From positions 62,001 through 126,000 of the forward strand of contig JAVJRN010000032.1 of NCBI GenBank assembly GCA_040218415.1: a DNA stretch of 64,000 nt, given 5' to 3'. Source of the stretch: JAVJRN01 sp040218415. GTDB taxonomy: Bacteria; Bacteroidota; Bacteroidia; Cytophagales; Cyclobacteriaceae. This document shows, piece by piece, positions 1-7,861 of this stretch. Each line of letters opens with the position of its first letter. Position 1 is the first letter of the stretch. The notes under the pieces are model-generated. The model did no database searches and was not told where the DNA came from. It saw only the letters and a list, made by a program, of their open reading frames with translations. Position numbers and translations under genes: made by a program.

Positions 1-105
1 GCCAAGCTAGTTATGGCCGTGGACGAATACCTCTATGACGGCACTACAGCACTACTTAAAGAGGTAGAGCGCATCCTACAACCTCACAATAAATCAAGCA
101 AGTAA
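1..105 (+). CDS. C-terminal end of an early phage gene (partial)
   Basis: The reading frame is open from the first base and ends at TAA (103-105), giving a C-terminal tail of 34 residues that ends PHNKSSK. The last A of the stop is the first base of the transposase ATG (TAATG), so the two genes are translationally coupled and belong to one early operon. In Mu-like phages the gene before the transposase is usually a Ner-like or small regulatory protein, but this fragment is too short to assign. Confidence 0.7.
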   Translation, partial: AKLVMAVDEYLYDGTTALLKEVERILQPHNKSSK

Positions 106-2174
106 TGGAGTATATAGGAGATCAACTATGCCTTTGGTATGAAGAATTTGTGCCTAATTTTTCTACTTCCGACAACTTTTACAACCTAAAGAAGCGGGGT
201 GACATCACCGTGCATGGCCGTAGAGGTAATGGTAGAACGGTCTTCATCGAGTTTGAGTCTGCCCGTGAGGACATAAAAGAGGAGATCAAAAAGCACTACG
301 GTGACCCCTACCAATACGCCAGTAAGCAGCCTATACTAAACAGCGTACATCCTGACCCAAAAGCAGAGGCTTACTATACTAGCTACGTGCTGCCTAATGG
401 AGACAAACTACCTAACACAGCTTTAGACCTACAGGGTAAACCACAGATAAACTACGTGGATCGCTACACTAAAAATGCTGAATGGCTTAATATGATCATC
501 AGGCTAACGGGTGATAAGCAAGCGCTCAAGCGTGAGCTAAACATCCCTATGATGTCATTTTGGAAGACGGTAACTGATGTGATGAAGTGCGAAAAAGTAC
601 ACCTACCTAAAAGCCGCAGACACCTATCTGCTACAATCAAGGCCTACAAAAAGGATGGGTACGAGGTGCTGATAGTAGACAAAGACAAGTTTGGCAATGA
701 TAGAAGTAAGAAGGTCAAAGACGAGCTAGGCGAGGCGCTACTATTTCAAATGCTATCAAAAGGCCATGACGATACTATAGTGGCAGCAGCCTATAATCAC
801 TGGGCAGTAGAGAATAACCATGCAACAATAACACCGCCGACCGTGGGGTATTGGCGCAAAAAGTGGAAAGTAAAACTAGAATTTGGCCGTAAGGGAATAG
901 GTAGCCTCAACTCTTTAGCATCCAAAAAGATAAAAGGCAAGCGCCCATCTGCACCACTTCTACTCATAGAGAGTGATGATAATAACATGGATGCATTCTT
1001 TAGAACTGAGACAAACGACTGGTATAGACCTGCACTATATGTGGTGATAGACACTCATAATGACTACATCCTTGGCTATGCCTGGGGAGATACCATCACT
1101 AAAGAAGTAGTACGGGAAGCTTATAGAAATGCACACCGACATGTAATGCACCTCACAGGTGATGCCTATGCATGGCAAGAAGTGAAAACCGATAGATGGG
1201 GAATAAGCAGCAAAGGAAAGACTGAGCTACAGGACTTTTACGAAAGCACCACTGAGGTATATATACCCGCAGGGCTACACAACCCGAACGGAAAATATAT
1301 AGAACAATCTTTTGGTGTGATTTGGCATCAGAAAATGCGGGTAGTGATGTCAGGTCATTATTCAGGGCATAACATAGACAGTAAAAAGAAGATCAACCGT
1401 GATAACCTCAAGCCCGCTTTCTTCCCGCCTATATCAGAAGCGGACAAAAAGATAGAGCAGTTTATATGGGCTATGCGCAACACGAAGCGCAAGGGATGCG
1501 AGATGACCCGACATGAGGAGTGGGTGACCAATTTTAATAACTCTGAAAAGTCCAAGAAAAAGCTATTTACTACAGAGCAAAGACTACAGGTATTTGGCAA
1601 AGTGCATACCCATACCAACACGATAAAATCAGATGGTGTAACACCTGTACTGCTTGGAGAAAAGAGATTCTACGAGCTGAGCCAGCAGCAAATATTTGAC
1701 CATGTGGGTAAAGAGGTGCAGGTGTATTATGATGAGTACGATCTGAGCCAAGTGCTGATTACTGATGGTAAAGGTCTGCGACTGGTGCTCAATGAGTTCA
1801 ACGAAATGCCTAGAGCACTGGCAGATTATGAACCAGGCGACCGTGCCAGACTCAATAGGCTACTTGAAGAAAAGAAGACCCTTGCGCCTATGGTAATGGA
1901 TACTATAGCCAAGCACCAGGCAGTACTTGAGCGAGCTAAGATAGATGCAGAAAGCAGACTCATGTCAGGGGTAACGACGAAGGAAATAGCCTACCAAGAC
2001 ACCAAGCTACTGACCTCTGGCAGCAGCTCAAAGCAAGGGGCTAGCACCCAAAAACATGCACAAAACACCCCCGAAGTGGTGGGGGTAGATGCACCAAATA
2101 AGGGTTTAAATGAAGCTAAAAAACCTTTAAAACCCATTAAAAAGACCTTAACAAGCATTTACGACAATTTCTAA
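105..2174 (+). CDS. Mu-type DDE transposase (MuA-like)
   Basis: This 689-residue protein should catalyse integration and replicative transposition of the phage, cutting the phage ends and joining them to target DNA. The N-terminal third is basic and probably binds the phage ends. The RNase-H-like core is in the middle: IESDDNNMDAFF (D291/D292), then VVIDTHNDYILGYAW, which matches the strand before the second acid in MuA, then TDRWGISS (D363) and NGKYIEQSF (E400). This order and spacing fit the MuA D-D-E triad. The basic C-terminal tail (about 590-689) may contact the MuB-like ATPase encoded just downstream. Length is close to MuA (663). The gene overlaps the preceding stop by one base. Family assignment is firm; the exact choice of D291 or D292 is inferred. 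Confidence 0.93.
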   Translation: MEYIGDQLCLWYEEFVPNFSTSDNFYNLKKRGDITVHGRRGNGRTVFIEFESAREDIKEEIKKHYGDPYQYASKQPILNSVHPDPKAEAYYTSYVLPNGDKLPNTALDLQGKPQINYVDRYTKNAEWLNMIIRLTGDKQALKRELNIPMMSFWKTVTDVMKCEKVHLPKSRRHLSATIKAYKKDGYEVLIVDKDKFGNDRSKKVKDELGEALLFQMLSKGHDDTIVAAAYNHWAVENNHATITPPTVGYWRKKWKVKLEFGRKGIGSLNSLASKKIKGKRPSAPLLLIESDDNNMDAFFRTETNDWYRPALYVVIDTHNDYILGYAWGDTITKEVVREAYRNAHRHVMHLTGDAYAWQEVKTDRWGISSKGKTELQDFYESTTEVYIPAGLHNPNGKYIEQSFGVIWHQKMRVVMSGHYSGHNIDSKKKINRDNLKPAFFPPISEADKKIEQFIWAMRNTKRKGCEMTRHEEWVTNFNNSEKSKKKLFTTEQRLQVFGKVHTHTNTIKSDGVTPVLLGEKRFYELSQQQIFDHVGKEVQVYYDEYDLSQVLITDGKGLRLVLNEFNEMPRALADYEPGDRARLNRLLEEKKTLAPMVMDTIAKHQAVLERAKIDAESRLMSGVTTKEIAYQDTKLLTSGSSSKQGASTQKHAQNTPEVVGVDAPNKGLNEAKKPLKPIKKTLTSIYDNF

Positions 2175-2190
2175 TAATCAAACAAGCAAA

Positions 2191-3069
2191 ATGAGCACAA
2201 TTAATCAAATATCGGAAGACGATAAAAGCGAGATCAGAGACGCACTGAAAAACTATGTAGACCTAGCGGGTTCTATGAATGTAGCCAGTAAGCAGCTACA
2301 GAGAATAAGCATAGCTACTATATCCAACGTGCTATCAGGAAAAGATGAACACATATCTGGCGACATGTGGCGCAAAATCAAATCACAAGTAGTCGTTACT
2401 AAAGACCAATGGGTGATCGTGGAAGATACCCTGCCATTTGTACACCTTAAAACACTGGTCAATGATGCAAGAAACTACCAGCTAACACTAGGCATCACTG
2501 CTTTTGCTGGCACAGGTAAAACGGAGATAGGCAAGTACTTTGCCAGTGACCCCAACTTCTATTTTATCAGATGTAGCAACTACTTTAACTCACGTACATT
2601 TTTGCGAAAGCTGCTCGCCAGCATGGGCAAAGACAATGCAGGATATAGCAGCAGCGAGATGATGGAGGAAGTATTGGAAATGCTACACAAAGCAGAGCGC
2701 CCGCCAGTCATATTCCTAGACGAAGCAGATAAGCTGACGGATGCCGTGCTTTATTTCTTCATCACCCTATACAATGAGCTTGAGGGCAAGTGTGGCTTTG
2801 TGCTGATCGCTACGGACAATCTATCCAAGCGGATTAAGCGCGGAGTGGCTAATGGTAAAAAAGGATATGCCGAAATATACTCCCGTATAGGCCGAAATTT
2901 CCTAGAGATACAGCCAGCCGACAAAGACGACCAGCGCAGGATTATACGTGCCAATGGCGTGAGCGATGACATTACCGTGGAAACGATCATCAACAAGTCT
3001 CAAGGCGATCTGAGGAGAATAAAAATGCTCGTATTCGCTGAGAAAAGAAAGGAGGAGACACGCGCATGA
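2191..3069 (+). CDS. MuB-type AAA ATPase, transposition target selector
   Basis: At 292 residues it matches MuB length (312). The N-terminal 75 residues look like a lambda-repressor-type helix-turn-helix (RISIATISNVLSG), as in MuB. An AAA+ core follows: Walker A FAGTGKT at 105-111 and Walker B VIFLDEAD at 173-180. MuB proteins bind target DNA as ATP filaments, recruit the transposase and give target immunity. Position directly after the transposase (16-bp gap) is the canonical A-B order. The stop overlaps the next start (ATGA), so the operon continues. Confidence 0.92.
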   Translation: MSTINQISEDDKSEIRDALKNYVDLAGSMNVASKQLQRISIATISNVLSGKDEHISGDMWRKIKSQVVVTKDQWVIVEDTLPFVHLKTLVNDARNYQLTLGITAFAGTGKTEIGKYFASDPNFYFIRCSNYFNSRTFLRKLLASMGKDNAGYSSSEMMEEVLEMLHKAERPPVIFLDEADKLTDAVLYFFITLYNELEGKCGFVLIATDNLSKRIKRGVANGKKGYAEIYSRIGRNFLEIQPADKDDQRRIIRANGVSDDITVETIINKSQGDLRRIKMLVFAEKRKEETRA

Positions 3070-3431
3070 TACACAAACCATCAATCATAGAAACGCACTG
3101 GGGTGTAGAAGCTACACCAGCACAGCAAGCCGACTGGCAAAAGGTATTGTTTTTCATCCTTGGTGCGATGGGTGCCTACCTCGCAGTAGGACTCATGCTA
3201 CTTATCTCACCGCTTTACATACTCGTTTATCCATTCATCTGCTATGATCTTTATTTAGATCAGTACATCTGGTATGAAGATGACGACTTAGCATGGTACG
3301 AACAATCCTACGTGGCTCCATATATCAAAGAGATGACCGCAGATGAGCAGGAGCATCTTCTGGAACAGCTCAAAAAGGAATACCCCGAACCGCCCACATC
3401 CTATTCACCACTAAAAGTATGTAAGCGATGA
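3066..3431 (+). CDS. Small membrane protein of the early operon
   Basis: 121 residues with a hydrophobic stretch from about 27 to 60 (FFILGAMGAYLAVGLMLLIS and following) that can form two close transmembrane helices. An acidic, Trp/Tyr-rich C-terminal part follows (YEDDDLAWYEQSY). It overlaps the ATPase stop by 4 bp and the next small gene by 4 bp, so it is translated with them. No family is recognised. A role in the envelope, such as superinfection exclusion, is possible but unsupported. Confidence 0.65.
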   Translation: MIHKPSIIETHWGVEATPAQQADWQKVLFFILGAMGAYLAVGLMLLISPLYILVYPFICYDLYLDQYIWYEDDDLAWYEQSYVAPYIKEMTADEQEHLLEQLKKEYPEPPTSYSPLKVCKR

Positions 3432-3541
3432 TGAAAATAGCAGCAGCACTGATCATCATCCTACTAGGCTTAGGATGGATCACCAGCACCAAAAACCGCA
3501 ACGATGACGACCAGATTACTGGTGCAGGAGGCGCGGCGTAA
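3428..3541 (+). CDS. 37-residue single-span membrane peptide
   Basis: ATG at 3428 overlaps the previous stop (ATGATGA). The peptide begins MMKIAAALIIILLGLGW, a clear transmembrane or signal segment, followed by a polar tail with a NDDD cluster and ending GAGGAA. Coupling with the previous membrane gene argues that it is real. Function unknown. It is followed by an AT-rich spacer (3542-3577) made of near-repeats of AATTGATAATT. Confidence 0.5.
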   Translation: MMKIAAALIIILLGLGWITSTKNRNDDDQITGAGGAA

Positions 3542-3577
3542 TAATTAAGAATTGATAATTGATAATTAAGAATAAAA

Positions 3578-3886
3578 ATGAGTGAAGATAAAAAAGAAGT
3601 GGTTTGGGATTTGAAAGATTATACAAGACCACCTCAAAAACCAAAAAGACGATTTCCTTTCACCCCAGTACAATGGGCTGCTGAGGCAGGATTTACCAAG
3701 CTTCCTGAGCAAGTGGAGCTAGTACAGCAGCAAGCTTTTGAGAATGGTCAGGCTGAGTTAGTGCTAGACATAATGAGAGGCTTGTATAAGCATGAAGGAA
3801 TCTGGAATTGGTGGCAAGTAAAAGCGGAGCTTGCCAAGCATGGTATTGACTTTCCTACTGAGCTAATCCCCAACAATCTAAAATAA
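3578..3886 (+). CDS. Hypothetical early phage protein with IWNWW motif
   Basis: 102 residues. The N-terminus is charged and proline-rich (RPPQKPKRRFPF) and the rest is helical, with the motif HEGIWNWWQVKAEL at about 75-88. The following gene has a comparable motif (HSEIWSWWRLMWY) at a similar distance from its own C-terminal half, so the two may be diverged paralogues. No known family is recognised. The gene is more AT-rich than most of the early operon. Confidence 0.6.
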   Translation: MSEDKKEVVWDLKDYTRPPQKPKRRFPFTPVQWAAEAGFTKLPEQVELVQQQAFENGQAELVLDIMRGLYKHEGIWNWWQVKAELAKHGIDFPTELIPNNLK

Positions 3887-3893
3887 CAATCCC

Positions 3894-4286
3894 ATGACGC
3901 ACACAGCCAACATCCGCAAGCAGATGTCGCAGACTAAGCTACAGATACAAAATATACTCCAGTGGACAGATCAGCAATATGCCGACTTTCAATATGAGCA
4001 AGGAGTGATCTACATACAAGAACTATGTGGAGCGCCTGATGCCGTAAGCATGGCCGACCATCTGATCAGGCACAGCGAGATATGGAGCTGGTGGCGGCTG
4101 ATGTGGTACAAGCGTGACCTCACCTTCTTGGAGGAGAGCACCACACTATTTAGAGGCGAGCATAGCATCTACTACAAGGAGATCACACATTGCACCAGTG
4201 TAGTCAAGTACTTCCCTCATCAAGAATTACTAGAGGAATCCTACCATAGCATGATGCACTCATTAATCAAAGAAAAAGTAAAATGA
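3894..4286 (+). CDS. Hypothetical early phage protein with IWSWW motif
   Basis: 130 residues, rich in Gln, Trp and Tyr, with HSEIWSWWRLMWYKRD near 65-80. The N-terminal half (LQWTDQQYADFQYEQG) lines up loosely with the preceding gene. The stop overlaps the start of the DnaA-like gene (ATGA at 4283). Function unknown; conserved position in the early operon suggests a role in replication control or host takeover, which is inference. Confidence 0.6.
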   Translation: MTHTANIRKQMSQTKLQIQNILQWTDQQYADFQYEQGVIYIQELCGAPDAVSMADHLIRHSEIWSWWRLMWYKRDLTFLEESTTLFRGEHSIYYKEITHCTSVVKYFPHQELLEESYHSMMHSLIKEKVK

Positions 4287-4600
4287 TATTCATACCCCCG
4301 AAAATAAGAAGTCAGGTGATAGACATAGTAGCCGCAGAGTACGGCGTGTCAGTCAAGGATATTCGAGGCAAATCACGCCAACAGAAGATAGTACGTGCGC
4401 GACAAATGTACGTCTACATCATCTCTGGGTATAAGCCAAAAACAGAAATAGCCAAGGAGCTAAACATAACTCAACGCACGTCTATCACCTACTTTATCAA
4501 AAAAGTAGAAGAGTGGCTGATACTCTACCAAGACACCAAAGAACACTACCAAAACATTGTCAAAACAATACGAACTAAACATGAAACTAAAACTCACTAA
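4283..4600 (+). CDS. DnaA domain-IV-like DNA-binding protein
   Basis: 105 residues resembling the C-terminal DNA-binding domain of DnaA without the AAA+ part. The first helix carries VAAEYGVSVKDIRGKSR (about 16-32), then IVRARQMYVYI, matching the basic loop and helix that precede the DnaA helix-turn-helix. The recognition segment is EIAKELNITQRTSITYFIKK (about 60-79). Such stand-alone DnaA-like domains occur in phages and mobile elements, where they may read or compete for DnaA boxes or act as transcription factors. Assignment of the fold is fairly firm; the role is inferred. Confidence 0.8.
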   Translation: MIFIPPKIRSQVIDIVAAEYGVSVKDIRGKSRQQKIVRARQMYVYIISGYKPKTEIAKELNITQRTSITYFIKKVEEWLILYQDTKEHYQNIVKTIRTKHETKTH

Positions 4601-4898
4601 AACACAACTAGAAGGCCTACTGCTCATTGTCAATGTAGGCTTAAACATAGAACCAGAGGACATCCCTGAGCGCCTTGTAGCATTGCTGATGGAGAAGTTT
4701 GCCGACAGGCTCACCAAAAAGGTAAAGAAAGTCCGCACAAGAACCGATCAGACTACCTCTATGACGATCAATGACCAGGAAGCCTTGACCCTCTACTGCT
4801 GGTATCAGCACGTGAGCGAGCAGCTACGATACGAATACGCCTACGAGGTAATGGTAGCCGACCGCCTATTCAACGATATAGACAGAGAGTATGCATAA
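4581..4898 (+). CDS. Hypothetical early phage protein
   Basis: 105 residues from ATG 4581 (an earlier in-frame ATG at 4557 would overlap the preceding gene by 44 bp, so the later start is preferred). N-terminal half: MKLKLTKTQLEGLLLIVNVG, then a basic segment KKVKKVRTRT. C-terminal half is acidic and Tyr-rich (YEYAYEVMVADRLF). No family recognised. It overlaps the DnaA-like gene by 20 bp and the next small gene by 8 bp. Confidence 0.6.
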   Translation: MKLKLTKTQLEGLLLIVNVGLNIEPEDIPERLVALLMEKFADRLTKKVKKVRTRTDQTTSMTINDQEALTLYCWYQHVSEQLRYEYAYEVMVADRLFNDIDREYA

Positions 4899-5064
4899 GA
4901 TGCTCCTGAGCATCAATCCTTACAGTAGCCGCCAGCTCGCACTCGATGCGCTCATAAGGCAGCTACAGGACGCACCAAAACAGCGAAGGAACGAACTGCT
5001 CAGGGAGATAAGAAACCTCGCCTTACAGATAAAGCGAGACAATACAAGTAACCATTTTCAATAA
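4891..5064 (+). CDS. 57-residue helical basic protein
   Basis: ATG 4891 overlaps the end of the previous gene. The product is Arg/Gln/Leu-rich and predicted helical (RQLALDALIRQLQ, then RRNELLREIRNLALQIKRD). It sits in a continuous operon with 4-20-bp overlaps, which supports expression. Function unknown; a small DNA- or RNA-binding or anti-host peptide is possible. Confidence 0.5.
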   Translation: MHKMLLSINPYSSRQLALDALIRQLQDAPKQRRNELLREIRNLALQIKRDNTSNHFQ

Positions 5065-5073
5065 ATAAATCAA

Positions 5074-5727
5074 ATGACAGAAGTAACAGAACAACCCATC
5101 GAATTTTCCGAAGATCAACTCAAGGAGATGCTCAAGAAGAAAAAAGCAGAGCGCACCAAAGAAATGGAGCGCCAGCGCAAAGCCTACGAAAGCAAACGAG
5201 ACAAAGCCGCCGATACACTCATGGCAAAAGCCAAAGAGCTACACAAAGCACTGGCACAATTTAAAGACACTTGCCATGTAACTATGGATAACCAAAAGGC
5301 CGCTTTGGAAAACTATAGCGGTATGCCGTCAAAGTCAAAAGGTGGCTTTTCTATAGCCCACTCATCCGATGAGTTTAGAATCCGCAGAATGCGCGACACA
5401 GAGCCAACCTGGGATGAGCGAGCTGAAAAAGGCATAGAACTCATCAAAGACTTTATGAGTGACTTCCTAAAGAAGAAAGACAAGGAAGCCTTTGAGATCA
5501 TCCAAGAGCTGATTTCAAGAAACAAGAAAGGCGACTTGGAATACTCCAAAGTATTTAGCCTCATGAAGTTCAGAAACAGCTTTGCCGATGAGCGGTGGCA
5601 CAAAGGCCTACAGCTACTCGAAGAAAGCTTTGGTAATCATCTCAAAGGCTATGGCTACATCTTCCAGCTTAAAAACACAGAGTCAGGAAAGTGGGAAACC
5701 ATCTCGCTCAACTTCTCTGCCCTATGA
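5074..5727 (+). CDS. DUF3164-family Mu-like phage protein
   Basis: 217 residues. A highly charged coiled coil fills the first 90 residues (EMLKKKKAERTKEMERQRK). The C-terminal part carries the signature of the DUF3164 family common in Mu-like prophages: ISRNKKGDLEYSKVFSLMKF, then FADERWHKGLQLLEESF. These proteins are encoded in the early region next to transposition genes; their biochemical function is not known. The stop overlaps an alternative upstream start (5724) of the following gene. Confidence 0.78.
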   Translation: MTEVTEQPIEFSEDQLKEMLKKKKAERTKEMERQRKAYESKRDKAADTLMAKAKELHKALAQFKDTCHVTMDNQKAALENYSGMPSKSKGGFSIAHSSDEFRIRRMRDTEPTWDERAEKGIELIKDFMSDFLKKKDKEAFEIIQELISRNKKGDLEYSKVFSLMKFRNSFADERWHKGLQLLEESFGNHLKGYGYIFQLKNTESGKWETISLNFSAL

Positions 5728-5800
5728 GCAAATGCCAGTACGATGTGCATCTTGGATGCTTCTCGCCACAGTGCATTTGTCCCCAATCACCTTCCACCAC

Positions 5801-5821
5801 CCCCGACCGCATCGGTCGGGG
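5801..5821. repeat. GC-rich CCCCGACCG hairpin
   Basis: A perfect 9-bp inverted repeat, CCCCGACCG-CAT-CGGTCGGGG, followed by TTTT (5822-5825). It has the form of an intrinsic terminator on the plus strand, but it lies inside an apparently continuous operon, 22 bp before the next start. Related CCCCGACCG hairpins occur at 14301-14325 and 21332-21353, so it is more likely an interspersed palindromic repeat than a dedicated terminator. Confidence 0.75.
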
Positions 5822-5843
5822 TTTTAAAAGAGATTTAAAACCA

Positions 5844-6494
5844 ATGAAAGCAATAGTAATATGTGAGGAGAGCCAAGAGGTAACAAAAGCTTTGCGGGCA
5901 AAAGGAATCACGGCCTACTCATGTGATCTACAAACCTGCTCAGGAGGACATCCAGAATGGCACATTCAAGATGACGCTATAAAAGTTGTTTATTCAAATC
6001 AATGGGATTTAATGATAGCGCACCCTCCATGCACTTTTATAACCAATGCTGGCGTAAGATGGCTTTTTAAAGATGGTAGACGAGATGAAGACAGATGGAA
6101 TGAATTGAGAGAAGGTTCTTGGTTTTTTAAAACCCTTTTAAATGCGCCAATCAAATACAAGGCGATTGAAAACCCAATACCTCATAAGTACGCACTGGAC
6201 ATCATAGGTCGAAAGTATGATCAGATTATCCATCCTTATCAATTTGGTCACACAGAGACAAAGGCTACTTGCTTATGGATTGAAAATTTACCAAAGCTGA
6301 TGCCAACAAATAATGTAAAACAGGAAATGGATTTACTTCCTAAAAACCTAAAAAACAGGATTCACTATATGTCACCTGGTCCTGAGCGCACCAAACTTCG
6401 AAGCAAGACTTACACAGGCATAGCTGAGGCTATAGCAGATCAGTGGGGAAACCATGTAATGAACCAACTATTAAAACATCAAGAAAACCAATGA
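5844..6494 (+). CDS. Phage DNA cytosine-methyltransferase-like protein
   Basis: 216 residues from ATG 5844. The N-terminus has the SAM-binding pattern IVICEESQEVTKALRAKG followed by YSCDLQTCSGGHPEWH. The sequence then has LMIAHPPCTFITNAG, equivalent to the PPC catalytic motif of C5-cytosine methyltransferases, and later a conserved ENPIPH segment. It belongs to the short phage group usually annotated as DNA cytosine methyltransferase or methyltransferase-like; target recognition is reduced compared with full enzymes (300-400 residues). An in-frame start at 5724 would add a Cys-rich leader that reads through the palindromic repeat, so 5844 is preferred. The gene is AT-rich relative to neighbours, suggesting recent acquisition. 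Likely role: protecting phage DNA from restriction. Confidence 0.72.
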   Translation: MKAIVICEESQEVTKALRAKGITAYSCDLQTCSGGHPEWHIQDDAIKVVYSNQWDLMIAHPPCTFITNAGVRWLFKDGRRDEDRWNELREGSWFFKTLLNAPIKYKAIENPIPHKYALDIIGRKYDQIIHPYQFGHTETKATCLWIENLPKLMPTNNVKQEMDLLPKNLKNRIHYMSPGPERTKLRSKTYTGIAEAIADQWGNHVMNQLLKHQENQ

Positions 6495-6679
6495 AACCAA
6501 CATTTACAGACCAGCAAGTGGAGCAGCTCAAGGTAAAGCGGCAATACATAGGTGAGATCAAAGGCGACCTATGCTACTCCATCATTGAAGGCCAAGCACT
6601 CAAAGTATATGCCTTCCCTAATATCTGCCTCTACGGCTTCCGCCTCACAGGTATCAAAAGAAACGACACTATTATATGA
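6491..6679 (+). CDS. Hypothetical small phage protein
   Basis: 62 residues from ATG 6491, which overlaps the methyltransferase stop (ATGA); a longer start at 6443 would overlap by 52 bp. Sequence is beta-rich (GDLCYSIIEGQALKVYAF) with no recognised family. It overlaps the next ATPase gene by 4 bp. Confidence 0.55.
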   Translation: MKPTFTDQQVEQLKVKRQYIGEIKGDLCYSIIEGQALKVYAFPNICLYGFRLTGIKRNDTII

Positions 6680-7386
6680 AGACACTCGGCGTAAAGCAAT
6701 TTCACCAGAAGACTTTTAAACTACTCAATCTCAAAGGCAGTCCATTTGCGGGCATTCTCGGTAAAGTGACCAAGTACTTTATCCTAGTTATCTATGGCTT
6801 TAGCGGAAATGGTAAAACAGAGTTTGCCGTAAAACTAGCCAAAGCACTGGCACAGCTCGGACTCAAGGTAGCCTGGCTTAGCTATGAGCAAGGTCACGGC
6901 TTTGATCTACAGCTCGCCACCAAGCGGAATAACATGGAGGAAGTCAACGGCTTCTTTTACCCCATAGACCCTACCGAAAAGAAAGCAGCCAATGTAAGCT
7001 ACCTCGAAGACTTGGACAACTACCTCAAGAAGCGCAATAGCCCCGATGTGGTCTTTATCGACTCACTAGACTACACAGGTTTCAAGTGGGAAGACTACAT
7101 ATTTCTCAAGGAGAAGTATGCACACAAGAAGACCCTGATCTTCATAGCCCACAGTAGCAAAACGGGCAGATTGATCAAGCGCATCTCAGAGCAGATCATC
7201 TTCGATGGAGGTATGGGCTTCTTTGTGAGTAAGTACATCGCTCATGTGGATAAGAATAGATACGGAGGCTTTGACCCCTTCATCATCTGGGAAGAAAAAG
7301 CCCGTGAACTCAATCCCGTCTTTTTCGCGAAGCAACTCAAGGAAAGCACCCCGAAGAAAACTAAAACTAAGAAAGCAAAAAAATGA
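6676..7386 (+). CDS. RecA/DnaB-fold P-loop ATPase
   Basis: 236 residues with Walker A GFSGNGKTE (about 39-47), a KVAWLSYEQG strand, Walker B PDVVFIDSLD (about 124-133) and a sensor-like strand TLIFIAHSSKTG. This layout is that of RecA-fold ATPases of phages related to RadA/DnaB. The C-terminus is a Lys-rich tail (KKTKTKKAKK) that may bind nucleic acid. It precedes a protein that resembles replication-initiation C-terminal domains, so a role in phage replication or transposition restart is likely but inferred. Confidence 0.72.
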   Translation: MKTLGVKQFHQKTFKLLNLKGSPFAGILGKVTKYFILVIYGFSGNGKTEFAVKLAKALAQLGLKVAWLSYEQGHGFDLQLATKRNNMEEVNGFFYPIDPTEKKAANVSYLEDLDNYLKKRNSPDVVFIDSLDYTGFKWEDYIFLKEKYAHKKTLIFIAHSSKTGRLIKRISEQIIFDGGMGFFVSKYIAHVDKNRYGGFDPFIIWEEKARELNPVFFAKQLKESTPKKTKTKKAKK

Positions 7387-7838
7387 CCCCTATAGAAAAA
7401 TACGTCCTTACCATCAAGAAGTTTGAAGGCTCTGTGATTTATGGCTTTTCGGCAGGAAACCTGGTACTCTATCACAATGAGTCCAATATGGATAGTGAAG
7501 CACTGGCGTGGTTTTATGACCGCCTACCACTCACACCAGAGCAGCTTCGCACAGTCGTTAAGTTTATGCGATCAAAAGGCACTATATGCCAGCTAGAAAT
7601 CATCCCGCCCGACATCAGTTTTGAAGCCTTCTGGAATGGCTATGGCAAAAAGGTAAACAAGCTAAGAGCCGCAAAGGAATACAAGAAGCTCACCGACCCT
7701 GAGCGCACCCTATGCATCATCAGTCTCAAGCCTTACGACGACTATCTGCGCCGCATGAATGGCCGAGCCAAGCTAGATCCTGAGAACTACCTTAAACGAA
7801 GATCATTTGAAAACCCGTGGAGCAGCTTAAACAGCTAA
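7383..7838 (+). CDS. Replication-initiation-like C-terminal domain protein
   Basis: 151 residues. The C-terminal half contains FEAFWNGYGKKVNKLRAAKE and then LDPENYLKRRSFENPW, the pattern seen at the C-terminus of phage primosome/helicase-loader proteins (FW..Y..K..K..A and later a tyrosine-leucine-tryptophan block). The N-terminal half (EKYVLTIKKFEGSVIYGF) is unrecognised. Start ATG 7383 overlaps the ATPase stop by 4 bp, suggesting joint action. Confidence 0.55.
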   Translation: MTPIEKYVLTIKKFEGSVIYGFSAGNLVLYHNESNMDSEALAWFYDRLPLTPEQLRTVVKFMRSKGTICQLEIIPPDISFEAFWNGYGKKVNKLRAAKEYKKLTDPERTLCIISLKPYDDYLRRMNGRAKLDPENYLKRRSFENPWSSLNS

Positions 7839-7861
7839 TCGCTTACGCAAAAACTTAGAAT

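Noticed and set aside
5691..5843. Extended start of the cytosine-MTase-like gene
   Set aside because: The extension would be encoded by the end of the previous gene and the palindromic repeat; ATG 5844 begins the conserved SAM-binding strand.
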